Origin: Sphingomonas sp. PAMC 26621
GTDB taxonomy: Bacteria; Pseudomonadota; Alphaproteobacteria; Sphingomonadales; Sphingomonadaceae
DNA: 64,000 nt
Direction of reading: 5' to 3'
Assembly (NCBI RefSeq): GCF_000251145.1
Contig: NZ_AIDW01000013.1
Coordinates: 20,823 to 84,822, forward strand
In this document: positions 1 to 7,676 of the stretch, one piece after another
Numbering within the stretch: position 1 is the stretch's first letter
Layout of the letters: every line of letters begins with the position of its first letter
Notes under the pieces: generated by a model
Told to the model about the DNA's origin: nothing
Database searches by the model: none
Seen by the model: only the letters and a program-made list of their open reading frames with translations
Program-made: the position numbers and the translations under genes

Positions 1-1
1 C

Positions 2-334
2 AACACCGCGGTCGGCGTGCCGGAGTATCTCATCAACGGCAATGTCGAGTGGGACACGCCGTTCCTGCGCGGGGTCACGCTGACCGGGCGGGTGGTCAAC
101 ACCGGCAAGCAGCAGGTGAATGCGGCGAACAGCCTGTCGATTCCGTCGTGGACCCGGGTCGATCTGGGCGCGCGCTATGTCGCGGTCGTCGCAGACCGGC
201 CGGTGACGTTCCGCGCGGGCGTCGATAACGTCGCGGATCGACGGTATTGGGCGTCGTCGTTCGATTCGTTCGGGGCGGCGCTGCTGCAGGGGGCACCGCG
301 AACGGTGAAGCTATCGGCTTCGGTGGATCTGTAG
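2..334 (+). CDS. TonB-dependent receptor, C-terminal fragment (5' end outside window)
   Basis: The reading frame is open from the first bases of the window and stops at 332-334, so only the last ~110 residues are present. They look like the final strands of an outer-membrane beta barrel: alternating polar and hydrophobic residues, a 'RAGVDNVADRRYW' stretch of the type seen near the end of siderophore receptors, and a short terminal strand ending in leucine. Family knowledge: such receptors import iron-siderophore or other large ligands using TonB energy. The ligand cannot be read from this fragment. The GTG at 17 is internal, because the same frame continues upstream to the window edge. Confidence 0.75.
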   Translation, partial: NTAVGVPEYLINGNVEWDTPFLRGVTLTGRVVNTGKQQVNAANSLSIPSWTRVDLGARYVAVVADRPVTFRAGVDNVADRRYWASSFDSFGAALLQGAPRTVKLSASVDL

Positions 335-375
335 CGATACCCTTGGGGACGTGGATCGGGCTTGAACCGAAGGCG

Positions 376-475
376 CTTCCCCGGCGGAGGCGGGGGTCCA
401 GTCGAATGACGGGTGCGCTGTCATGCATCCGCCCGCCTTCCGCCGTTTCGCCAATCGGCCCCGGCCTTCGCGAGA
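376..475. repeat. Degenerate palindromic element, CTTCCCCGGCG family
   Basis: In the 350-bp gap after the receptor, a left arm beginning CTTCCCCGGCGGAGGC at 376 faces a right arm CCCCGGCCTTCG at 458-470. The arrangement and size match the better copies at 13903, 21117 and 29729, but the right end is decayed. No gene is supported here. Confidence 0.5.
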
Positions 476-528
476 CCTCTGCAAGAAGGCGCTCGAAGGT
501 TTATCGTCACCCTTCGCCCCAAAGGCTG

Positions 529-621
529 CCGTCATACTGAACGTGTTTCAGCATCCACCGTGCAACAAGCACAGTCCGGACTCGCGGAGGGCTGGATCCT
601 GAAACGAGTTCAGGATGACGG
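529..621. repeat. Nested palindromic element, TCCACCG/CGGTGGA family
   Basis: A 93-bp unit. The left end, CCGTCAT, is followed by a hairpin (CTGAACGTGTTTCAG) and then ATCCACCG. The right end has TGGATCC, a hairpin (CTGAAACGAGTTCAG) and GATGACGG. The same design and the same length occur at 58260 and 61635. The right-hand box is CTGGA here instead of GTGGA. It lies between the receptor end and the convergent priA end. Confidence 0.7.
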
Positions 622-684
622 ACGGTGTGCCGAACGCTATCCTTCGCTGAAGTAACCGGTGGAGATATAGCTGGTAACCTTCCG

Positions 685-2853
685 TCACACGAAGCTGTAC
701 GGATCGACGTCCACCACCACGCGCACCTTGGACGGCCAGTCCACCCCGCCTAGCCACTCGCGCAACATGTCCTGCACGTCGAACGCGCGCCGCGCATGGA
801 CCAGCAACCGATAGCGATGCCGCCCGCGCAGCATCGCGAGCGGCGCAGGCGCGGGGCCGTAAACCTCCATCGCCTCATGCGTCGGCGCGGACCGCCCGAT
901 CGCGCGCGCGGTCTCCAGCGCCGCGCCCTGGTCCTCGCTCGAGATGACGATCCCCGCGAACCGCCCAAACGGCGGCGCGCCCGCCTCGCGGCGATGTTCG
1001 GTCTCGGCGGCGTAGAACGCTTCCGCATCGCCCGACACCAGGGCGCGCATCACGCTCGCGTCGGGGCTGTGCGTCTGGATGAAGACATGCCCCGGCTTCG
1101 CCCCGCGCCCGGCGCGGCCCGCCACCTGCATGATCTGCTGAAAGGTTCGCTCGCTCGCGCGCAGATCGCCGCCGTCGAGCCCGAGGTCGGCGTCGATCAC
1201 CCCCACCAACGTCAGATTGGGGAAGTGATAGCCCTTGGTCACCAATTGCGTGCCGACCACGATGTCGATGTCATGCGCTTCCATCCGCGCGACGAATTCG
1301 GCGGCCTTGGCGGGGGACCCCATGGTGTCCGAGGTGACGACCGCGGTCTTGGCATCGGGGAACATCGCCGCGACCTCGTCCGCGATCCGCTCGACCCCCG
1401 GGCCGACCGCCGCAAGCGTGTCCTCATTCTGGCATTCGGGGCAGACGCGCGGGACCGGCTCGGTATGCCCGCAGTGATGACAGGCAAGGCGGCGGACGAG
1501 CCGGTGCTCGACCATCCACGCGGTGCAATTGGGGCATTGGAAGCGGTGGCCGCAGGTCCGGCACAAGGTCAGCGGCGCATAGCCGCGTCGGTTGAGGAAC
1601 AGCAGCACCTGCTCGCGCCGCGCGAGCGTCTCGCCGATCGCGGTGACGAGCTTGGGCGCGATCCAGCGGCCGCGCTCGGGCGGGTCGGCAATCAGGTCGA
1701 GCGCCTGGATCGACGGCATTTCGGCAGCGCCCCAGCGGCCGGGAAGCTTGACCTCGGCATAGCGCCCGTTGGCGACTTGTTGCCGCGTCTCGATCGCGGG
1801 GGTGGCGGAGGCGAGCACGACCGGGATCTGCTCGAACTTGCCGCGCATCACTGCGACGTCGCGCGCGTGATAATGAACGCCTTCCTCCTGCTTGAAGCTC
1901 GTCTCATGCGCTTCGTCGACGACGATCAGCCCGAGATTGGCATAAGGGAGGAACAGCGCCGAGCGCGCGCCGACGGTGACCAGCGCCTGGCCGCTCGCGA
2001 TCGCGCGCCACGCGCGACGGCGCTGCGACGAGCGCAGCCCCGAGTGCCACGCGACCGGCTGCACCCCGAAGCGCGCGGCGAAGCGCTTGAGGAACGGTTC
2101 GGTCAGCGCGATCTCGGGCAGCAGGACGAGCGACTGGCGGTTCTCGCGGATCGCTTCGGCGACCGCTTCGAAATAGACCTCGGTCTTGCCCGAGCCGGTC
2201 ACGCCGTCGAGCAGGGTGGGCTTGAACGCCTTTGCGGCGACGTCTGCGACGAGCGCGCCCGAGGCGGCGCGCTGGTCGGCGGAGAGCGCGGGTGCGGCGA
2301 AGGCGGGGTCGGGGCGCGGGAAGGGGCTGTCGATGTCGACCTCGACCGCTTCCAGCGCGCCGACCTTGACCAGCCCGCGGATCACCGCGTCGGAGACTTC
2401 GGCGATTGCGGCGAGTTCGCGGATCAGGCCCTGGGTCGTGCCGATCCGCTCGATCGCTTGCTCGCGCTGTGGGGTGAGGCGATCGGGGAGGGTGCCGGTC
2501 GCGCGATATTCGACGATCGTCTTCGCGCCTTCCAGCGCGGACGTGGAGGCGAGCGCCATCCGCACCACCGACGCGGGCGAGGCGAGATAATAATCCGCGG
2601 TCCATTCGACCAGCCGCCGCAAGGGCGCGGCGAGCGGGGGGACGGGCAAGACGCTGACGAGGTTGCGCAGGCGATTGTCGCCGACCTCGGCATCGGACGG
2701 CATATGCTCGCTTTCCCACACCACGCCGAGCAACTGGCGCGGGCCGAGCGGCGCGACGACGATCGAGCCGGGTTCGACGTGCATGCCGTGGGGCACGCGA
2801 TAATCCAGCGGGCCGAGGGCCGAGTTGAGGACGAGGACGCGGGCGCGGGACAT
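685..2853 (-). CDS. priA: Primosomal protein N' (replication restart helicase PriA)
   Basis: 722 residues, the usual PriA length. PriA is a 3'-5' DNA helicase that recognises stalled forks and starts reloading of the replicative helicase. Seen in order: an N-terminal fork-binding region, Walker A GVTGSGKT at 217-224, a DEAH box at 313-316, and the PriA-specific double zinc module with eight cysteines at 431, 434, 440, 443, 458, 461, 471 and 474. The C-terminal helicase half contains the VGTQLVTKGYHFPNL stretch. It is divergent from the Xer recombinase gene, with a palindromic repeat in the shared upstream region. Identification is firm. Confidence 0.97.
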   Translation of the reverse strand: MSRARVLVLNSALGPLDYRVPHGMHVEPGSIVVAPLGPRQLLGVVWESEHMPSDAEVGDNRLRNLVSVLPVPPLAAPLRRLVEWTADYYLASPASVVRMALASTSALEGAKTIVEYRATGTLPDRLTPQREQAIERIGTTQGLIRELAAIAEVSDAVIRGLVKVGALEAVEVDIDSPFPRPDPAFAAPALSADQRAASGALVADVAAKAFKPTLLDGVTGSGKTEVYFEAVAEAIRENRQSLVLLPEIALTEPFLKRFAARFGVQPVAWHSGLRSSQRRRAWRAIASGQALVTVGARSALFLPYANLGLIVVDEAHETSFKQEEGVHYHARDVAVMRGKFEQIPVVLASATPAIETRQQVANGRYAEVKLPGRWGAAEMPSIQALDLIADPPERGRWIAPKLVTAIGETLARREQVLLFLNRRGYAPLTLCRTCGHRFQCPNCTAWMVEHRLVRRLACHHCGHTEPVPRVCPECQNEDTLAAVGPGVERIADEVAAMFPDAKTAVVTSDTMGSPAKAAEFVARMEAHDIDIVVGTQLVTKGYHFPNLTLVGVIDADLGLDGGDLRASERTFQQIMQVAGRAGRGAKPGHVFIQTHSPDASVMRALVSGDAEAFYAAETEHRREAGAPPFGRFAGIVISSEDQGAALETARAIGRSAPTHEAMEVYGPAPAPLAMLRGRHRYRLLVHARRAFDVQDMLREWLGGVDWPSKVRVVVDVDPYSFV

Positions 2854-2930
2854 ATGGGGTATATGGCGGGTTGCGGGGGCGGGCGCAAAGGGGGGCTTCT
2901 CCTTTCGCCCCTTACCTTCAGGGGGGTGTT

Positions 2931-3057
2931 CTTCTTCTCAAGCCCCTCCCCTTCAGGGGAGGGGTTGGGGGTGGGGCTGTGTCTCACAGACAGCAGAGCT
3001 CTGCTGGACTTCCCCACCCCAACCCCTCCCCTGAAGGGGAGGGGCTTAAGGAAGAAG
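2931..3057. repeat. Palindromic element, GGGGAGGGGCTT family, copy 1
   Basis: The 108-bp core (2940-3047) has near-perfect inverted arms: AAGCCCCTCCCC at 2940 and GGGGAGGGGCTT ending at 3047. Each arm also carries an internal CCCTTCAGGGG-type hairpin. The arms extend outward into CTTCTTC and GAAGAAG. A core of the same length sits in frame inside the RNase R gene (54614-54721) in the opposite orientation, and a third copy starts at 63942. Here it fills most of the priA/xerC intergenic space, just 5' of both genes. Confidence 0.85.
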
Positions 3058-3099
3058 AAGCGGATTCTCTTGTCGGGCTACATCCGCTACACCCACTCC

Positions 3100-3984
3100 A
3101 TGAGCGACCTTCCCCGCGCCTATGCCGAGCATCTCGCGCGCGACCGCAGGCGCTCCCCACACACCGTGCGCGCTTATGAAGCGACCGCAGTCCGGCTGTG
3201 CGGCTTTCTCCAGACCCATTGGGGCGAAGCGATCGACCAGGCCGTACTCGCGCGCGTCACCACCGCCGACCTGCGCGCCTTCCTCGCCGCGCGGCGCGGG
3301 GAGGGGATCGGCAATGCCTCGGCGGCGCGCGAACTGTCGGCGGTGCGGGGGTTCCTCGATCACGTCACCGGCGCGGGCACCACGCCGCGCTTGAAAGGTC
3401 CGCGCGTCGCCAAGGGCGTGCCGCGCCCGATCTCCCCCGCCGAGGCGGTCGCGCTCGCGGAGGACGTATCCGAAGATCCGGATGAGCCGTGGATCGGCGC
3501 GCGCGATTTCGCGGTGCTCCTGCTGCTGTACGGCGCCGGGCTGCGCGTCGCGGAGGCGCTCGGGCTGACCGGCGCGGCGTTGCCGCTCGGCGCGACGCTG
3601 GTCGTCACGGGCAAGCGCGACAAGACGCGGATCGTCCCGCTGTTGCCGCAGGTGCGCGCGGCGATCGAGGCGTATGTCGCGCTGTGCCCCTATGGCACCG
3701 CGCGCGATGCCGAACTGTTTCGCGGGGCGAAGGGCGGCCCGCTCTCGCCGCGGATGGTGCGGCGCGCGGTGCAGCGGGCACGGGTGCGGCTGCAATTGCC
3801 AGATCGGACGACGCCGCACGCGCTGCGGCATTCGTTCGCGACGCATCTGCTCGGGCGCGGGGCGGATTTGCGCGCGTTGCAGGAGTTGCTGGGGCATGCG
3901 AGCCTGAGCTCGACGCAGATCTATACGCAGGTCGACGCGGCGCATCTGCTCGACGTCTATCGCAACGCGCATCCGCGCGCATAA
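3100..3984 (+). CDS. xerC: Tyrosine recombinase XerC
   Basis: 294 residues from the ATG at 3100; the frame stays open far upstream only because it runs antisense to priA. Xer recombinases resolve chromosome dimers at dif before cell division. Catalytic residues of the tyrosine recombinase family are all visible: Arg149 (GAGLRVAEAL), Lys172 (TGKRDK), His240-x-x-Arg243 (HALRH), His266 (LLGHASL) and the nucleophile Tyr275 (STQIYTQ). An N-terminal SAM-like core-binding domain covers about residues 5-90. Length and the lack of nearby att sites or integrase-like features argue for the housekeeping Xer role. XerC rather than XerD is likely but not proven. Confidence 0.9.
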   Translation: MSDLPRAYAEHLARDRRRSPHTVRAYEATAVRLCGFLQTHWGEAIDQAVLARVTTADLRAFLAARRGEGIGNASAARELSAVRGFLDHVTGAGTTPRLKGPRVAKGVPRPISPAEAVALAEDVSEDPDEPWIGARDFAVLLLLYGAGLRVAEALGLTGAALPLGATLVVTGKRDKTRIVPLLPQVRAAIEAYVALCPYGTARDAELFRGAKGGPLSPRMVRRAVQRARVRLQLPDRTTPHALRHSFATHLLGRGADLRALQELLGHASLSSTQIYTQVDAAHLLDVYRNAHPRA

Positions 3985-3987
3985 TGC

Positions 3988-4017
3988 CCGTCACCCCGGC
4001 GCAGGCCGGGGTGACGG
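3988..4017. terminator. GC-rich hairpin after xerC
   Basis: A perfect 13-bp stem (CCGTCACCCCGGC with its complement) and a 4-base loop begin 3 bases after the xerC stop, between convergent xerC and the DJ-1/PfpI gene. There is no T-run, so it may be a single arm of the palindromic repeat families rather than an intrinsic terminator. Confidence 0.45.
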
Positions 4018-4050
4018 GGAGCGGCGCGGAACGCTACCGCTGACGAACGT

Positions 4051-4728
4051 TTAGCGCAGCGCCTCGACCAGCGCCTGCGCTGCGGCGGCGGACGACGCCG
4101 GGTTCTGCCCGGTGATCAGCAGCCCGTCGCGCACGACATGGACGCCCCAGTCGTCGGTCTTGGAGTAGACGCCACCCGCCGCGGTCAGCATGTCCTGGAC
4201 CAGGAACGGCACCACGTCGGTCAGCCCGACCGCAGCTTCCTCGGTGTTGGTGAAGCCCGTGACCTTCTTGCCTGCGACCAGTGGCTTGCCGTCGGCTGCC
4301 TGCACGTGGCGGAGCACGCCCGGTGCGTGACACACCAGAGCGACCGGCTTGTCGGCGGCGATCGCGCCTTCGATCAGCGCGCGCGAGGTCGAGTCCTCCG
4401 CCAGATCCCACAGCGGACCGTGGCCGCCGGGATAGAAGACCGCGTCGAAGTCCTCGATCTTGACCGAGTCGAGCCGCACCGTGCTGGCGAGCTGCGCCTT
4501 GGCTTCGGCATCAGCCTCGAACCGGCGCGTGTCGTCGGTCTTGGCGCTCTCGTCGGCGGACTTGGGGTCGAGCGGCGGCTGGCCACCCTTGGGGGAGGCG
4601 AGCGTCAGCGTGGCACCCGCCTGCTTCAAAACATAATAAGGCGCGGCAAGCTCCTCGAGCCAGAAGCCGGTCTTGGCGCCGGTGTCGCCGAGCTGGTCAT
4701 GCGAGGTGAGGACGATCAGGATGTTCAT
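4051..4728 (-). CDS. Type 1 glutamine amidotransferase-like protein (DJ-1/PfpI family)
   Basis: 225 residues. The fold signature is clear: FYPGGHGPLWDL near 98-109 and the nucleophile elbow ALVCHAPG with Cys133-His134. An acidic residue in 'FWLEELAAP' (about 25-26) fits the family's catalytic glutamate. Related proteins (Hsp31/YajL type) are chaperones, glyoxalase III or deglycases acting on methylglyoxal damage; the exact activity is not decidable here. It is cytoplasmic, with no signal peptide. It converges on xerC and has its own start region facing away from the dedA-like gene terminus. Confidence 0.85.
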   Translation of the reverse strand: MNILIVLTSHDQLGDTGAKTGFWLEELAAPYYVLKQAGATLTLASPKGGQPPLDPKSADESAKTDDTRRFEADAEAKAQLASTVRLDSVKIEDFDAVFYPGGHGPLWDLAEDSTSRALIEGAIAADKPVALVCHAPGVLRHVQAADGKPLVAGKKVTGFTNTEEAAVGLTDVVPFLVQDMLTAAGGVYSKTDDWGVHVVRDGLLITGQNPASSAAAAQALVEALR

Positions 4729-4818
4729 AGTGTCTACTCCAGCGGACGATCAGCCCGCGCTGATCGGCAGATGGGTAGCGCATCCCGCGATTACTACCGC
4801 AGTGCAACAATGGTACGA

Positions 4819-5418
4819 TCAGCCGCGCGGTTTCCACGTCAGCAGCCGCCAGATGTAGCCGACCACGATCGCGACCGTCAGCGCGACCGCCGCCGGGCCG
4901 ATATACGCATCGAGTTCGCGGAAATTCGCGCCGAGATAATAGCCAGCCCAGGCGAGCCCCGTGTTCCAGATCGCCGACCCGGCCGCCGTCCACAGGATGA
5001 AGCGCAGGTGCGGCATCCGCGCCATGCCGGCGGGGAGCGACACCATCGTCCGGAACGCGGGCATGAAGCGGAACACGAACACGACCCATTGCCCGCGCGC
5101 CCGAAAGAACGCCTCGAGCTGCTCGACATGCTGCCAGTCGAGCGTCAGCCAGCGGCCATGCCGGTCGATGAACGGGCGCAGCCGGTGATAGCCGAGCCGG
5201 TAGCCGATGGCGTACCAGAAGTAATTCCCCGCGACCGTCCCCGCGGTCCCGGCGACGATCAGCGGGACGAGGCCCATCTGCCCGCGCGCGACCGCAATCC
5301 CGCCGAGCCCCATGATGACCTCGGACGGGATCGGCGGGAAGACGTTCTCCAGCACCATCAGCAGGAAAATGCCGAAATAGCCGCCCCAGGCGGTGAGATC
5401 GATGATCAGCTCGGTCAT
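4819..5418 (-). CDS. DedA family membrane protein
   Basis: 199 residues with several hydrophobic segments. Two family motifs are visible: the re-entrant-loop motif PPIPSEVIMGLGG near residue 28, with its essential Glu, and RFMPAFRTMVSLPAG near 115-130, with the conserved arginines. DedA proteins are inner-membrane proteins linked to lipid carrier flipping, membrane potential and drug tolerance. The gene starts 13 bp after the gshB stop on the same strand, so it is probably in the lpoA-side rsmI-yraN-gshB transcription unit or read through from it. Confidence 0.88.
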   Translation of the reverse strand: MTELIIDLTAWGGYFGIFLLMVLENVFPPIPSEVIMGLGGIAVARGQMGLVPLIVAGTAGTVAGNYFWYAIGYRLGYHRLRPFIDRHGRWLTLDWQHVEQLEAFFRARGQWVVFVFRFMPAFRTMVSLPAGMARMPHLRFILWTAAGSAIWNTGLAWAGYYLGANFRELDAYIGPAAVALTVAIVVGYIWRLLTWKPRG

Positions 5419-5431
5419 CGCGGACGGGCGG

Positions 5432-6382
5432 TCAGCCCGCGACCTTGCGTTCGATCGCGTCCCAGATCATCCCCGCGACATCGGTCCCGTTGAACCGCTC
5501 GATCGCGACGATGCCGGTGGGGGAGGTGACGTTGATCTCGGTCAGCCACTCGCCGCCGATCACGTCGATCCCGACGAACAGCAACCCGCGTTTCTTGAGC
5601 TCCGGCCCGAGCACCGCGCAGATCTCGCGCTCTTTGTCAGTCAGCTCGGTTTTCACCGCGGACCCGCCAACCGCGAGGTTGGAGCGGATCTCGCCTTCGC
5701 CCGGCAAGCGGTTGATCGCGCCTGCGACCTCGCCGTCGACCAGCACGATCCGCTTGTCGCCCTTCGCGACGTCAGGAAGGAATGCCTGCACCATGTGCGG
5801 TTCGCGCCACATGGTGTTGAAGACCTCGATCAGCGCGGACAGGTTCGCGCCGTCGCTGCCGACCTTGAAGATCGCCTTGCCGCCGTTGCCGTGGAGCGGC
5901 TTGATCACGATTTCCTTATGCTCGGCGAGGAACTTGCGCGCCTCGTCGAGCGAGCGCGTGATCAGCGTCGGCGGCATGAACTGCGCGTAATCGAGCACGA
6001 ACACCTTTTCGGGCGCGTTGCGGACCTGTGCGGGGTCGTTGACCACCAGGGTCCGTCCCGCGATCCGCTCGAGCAGGTGCGTCGCGGTGATATAGCCGAG
6101 GTCGAACGGCGGATCCTGCCGCATCAGCACGACGTCGGCTTCGTCGCCCAGGTCGAGGTTCACGGGGTCGCCGAGCGTGAAATGGTTGCCCTGGACACGC
6201 TGGACCGTGACCGGCTCAGCCTTCGCCCAGACCCGGCCGTTCGAATAGTTGAGCGCCTCGGCGGTGTAGTGGAACAGCTTGTGCCCGCGCTGCTGCGCCG
6301 ACAGCATCAGCGCGAAGGTCGAATCGCCCGTGATGTTGATGGAAGCGATGGGGTCCATCTGGACGGCGACTGTCAGGCTCAT
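5432..6382 (-). CDS. gshB: Glutathione synthetase
   Basis: 316 residues from the ATG at 6382 (MSLTVAVQMDPI), exactly the classic bacterial GshB length. The ATG is preceded by GGAG at a suitable distance, so the longer upstream frame is rejected. It joins gamma-glutamylcysteine and glycine using ATP in the cytoplasm. Seen: the N-terminal MDPI-x-x-INI-x-x-DS-x-F signature, the RQDPPFD motif, and the ATP-grasp part with VIKPLHGNGGKAIFK and a C-terminal ITEINVTSPTG-like motif (TEINVTSPTG). Glutathione users lie nearby (two GSTs, the YgiC homologue). Confidence 0.97.
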   Translation of the reverse strand: MSLTVAVQMDPIASINITGDSTFALMLSAQQRGHKLFHYTAEALNYSNGRVWAKAEPVTVQRVQGNHFTLGDPVNLDLGDEADVVLMRQDPPFDLGYITATHLLERIAGRTLVVNDPAQVRNAPEKVFVLDYAQFMPPTLITRSLDEARKFLAEHKEIVIKPLHGNGGKAIFKVGSDGANLSALIEVFNTMWREPHMVQAFLPDVAKGDKRIVLVDGEVAGAINRLPGEGEIRSNLAVGGSAVKTELTDKEREICAVLGPELKKRGLLFVGIDVIGGEWLTEINVTSPTGIVAIERFNGTDVAGMIWDAIERKVAG

Positions 6383-6481
6383 TGATCGTAACTCCGTCGG
6401 GGACTGTTCCGTCACCCCGGCGCAGATAGGGGGTCGATCGCACCGTGTCACCCCGGACCGCTCTGCTGTGACGGGAGGGGT

Positions 6482-6835
6482 TTACCCGATCCACGCATTC
6501 TCGATATGCCGCGGCCGCACCCCCGGCGCGAGCAGCAGCACGTCGACGCGGATGTCGTCGCCTGGCCCCGCGAACCGCGGCATCAGCACTTCCGCCGCCG
6601 CCGCGACCCGCGCCAGCCGCCGCTCGTCGATCGCGTAGTCGAGCGCGGCGGCAGTCTTGCGCTGCTTGACCTCGACGAACGCCACCAGCCGGTCCTTGCG
6701 CGCGACCAGATCGATCTCGCCCGCCGGCGTCCGCACGCGCCGCGCGAGGATTTCCCAGCCGTGGAGCCGCAGCCACCATCCCGCGAGCCGTTCGCCCCGT
6801 CGCCCGGCAGCTTCGGCGACGCGGCGATCTCTCAC
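6482..6835 (-). CDS. yraN: YraN/UPF0102 family endonuclease-like protein
   Basis: 117 residues. The restriction-endonuclease-like core is visible as GEIDLVARKDRLVAFVEVKQRK, where Asp and the ExK pair are the predicted metal-binding catalytic residues. An N-terminal Gly-Trp-x-x-Arg region (WEILARRVRTPAGE) also fits the family. The biochemical role is unsettled. The start ATGA overlaps the rsmI stop by 4 bp, which indicates translational coupling. The rsmI-yraN order is common in proteobacteria. Confidence 0.9.
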   Translation of the reverse strand: MRDRRVAEAAGRRGERLAGWWLRLHGWEILARRVRTPAGEIDLVARKDRLVAFVEVKQRKTAAALDYAIDERRLARVAAAAEVLMPRFAGPGDDIRVDVLLLAPGVRPRHIENAWIG

Positions 6836-7665
6836 GCCTTCAATTCCAGTGCGCGCGCATACAGCGACTTGCGATCCAGCCCGAGCTTCTTGGCGACCTC
6901 GCTCGCCGCCTGTCCGGTCGAGAGGCGCGTCAACGCCTCGGTCAGCGCGGTGTCGGCATCCTCTGCGCTCGCCGCCTCGGGCGCGCCCGGCGGGGCGACG
7001 ACCACAACGATCTCGCCCTTGGGCGGCGCATCGGCATAGCGCGCGGCGAGCATCGACAGCGTGCCCGTCACCGCTTCCTCGAAATGCTTGGTGATCTCGC
7101 GCGTGACCGCCGCCTCGCGGTCGCCGAGCCCCTCCGCGAGTGCTGCGAGCGTGACGCCAAGCCGCGGGCCGGATTCATACAGCACCAGCGTCGCGCGGAT
7201 CGTCGCGATCTCAGCGATCGCGGTCGCGCGCGCCTGCGTCTTGGCGGGCAGGAAGCCGACGAACAGGAAGCGGTCGGTCGGCAACCCCGCGAGCGTCAGC
7301 GCCGCCACCGCCGCGCACGGCCCCGGAATCGTCCACACCGTATGCCCCGCCGCGCGCGCATCGCGGACGAGCTTGTAGCCCGGGTCCGAGATCAGCGGCG
7401 TCCCCGCATCCGAAACGAGCGCGACGGGCTCCGTCCCCATCCGCGCGATCAGCCCGGGGCGGACCTCCTCGGCATTGTGGTCGTGATACGGCACCATCGG
7501 GCGCTTGACCCCGATGTGATGCAGCAGCTTCGCCGTCACGCGGCTGTCTTCCACCGCAATCACAGCGGCATGGCTCAGGATATGTGCCGCCCGCGGCGAC
7601 AGATCGCCGAGATTGCCGATGGGGGTGGCAACGATGTAGAGGCCCGGGGATAGATCATTGGTCAT
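6832..7665 (-). CDS. rsmI: 16S rRNA (cytidine(1402)-2'-O)-methyltransferase
   Basis: 277 residues. RsmI methylates the ribose of C1402 in the decoding centre of 16S rRNA using SAM. Seen: the N-terminal GLYIVATPIGNLGDLSPRA motif, VEDSR, HDHNAEE, the glycine-rich VSDAGTPLISDPGY motif of the tetrapyrrole-methylase fold, and FVGFLPAK. The last ~50 residues form the extra C-terminal helical domain typical of RsmI. It overlaps yraN by 4 bp and is divergent from the LpoA-like lipoprotein gene with only 11 bp between the start codons. Confidence 0.96.
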   Translation of the reverse strand: MTNDLSPGLYIVATPIGNLGDLSPRAAHILSHAAVIAVEDSRVTAKLLHHIGVKRPMVPYHDHNAEEVRPGLIARMGTEPVALVSDAGTPLISDPGYKLVRDARAAGHTVWTIPGPCAAVAALTLAGLPTDRFLFVGFLPAKTQARATAIAEIATIRATLVLYESGPRLGVTLAALAEGLGDREAAVTREITKHFEEAVTGTLSMLAARYADAPPKGEIVVVVAPPGAPEAASAEDADTALTEALTRLSTGQAASEVAKKLGLDRKSLYARALELKA

Positions 7666-7676
7666 CAGGGACGGTC

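Noticed and set aside
796..3099. Very long open frame on the plus strand running over priA and into xerC
   Set aside because: It is antisense to priA, whose protein has full helicase and zinc motifs. Only the last 294 codons (from 3100) make a recognisable protein.
3100..3984. Phage or integron integrase
   Set aside because: The tyrosine recombinase has housekeeping Xer length and stands beside priA, with no att sites, cassettes or phage genes.
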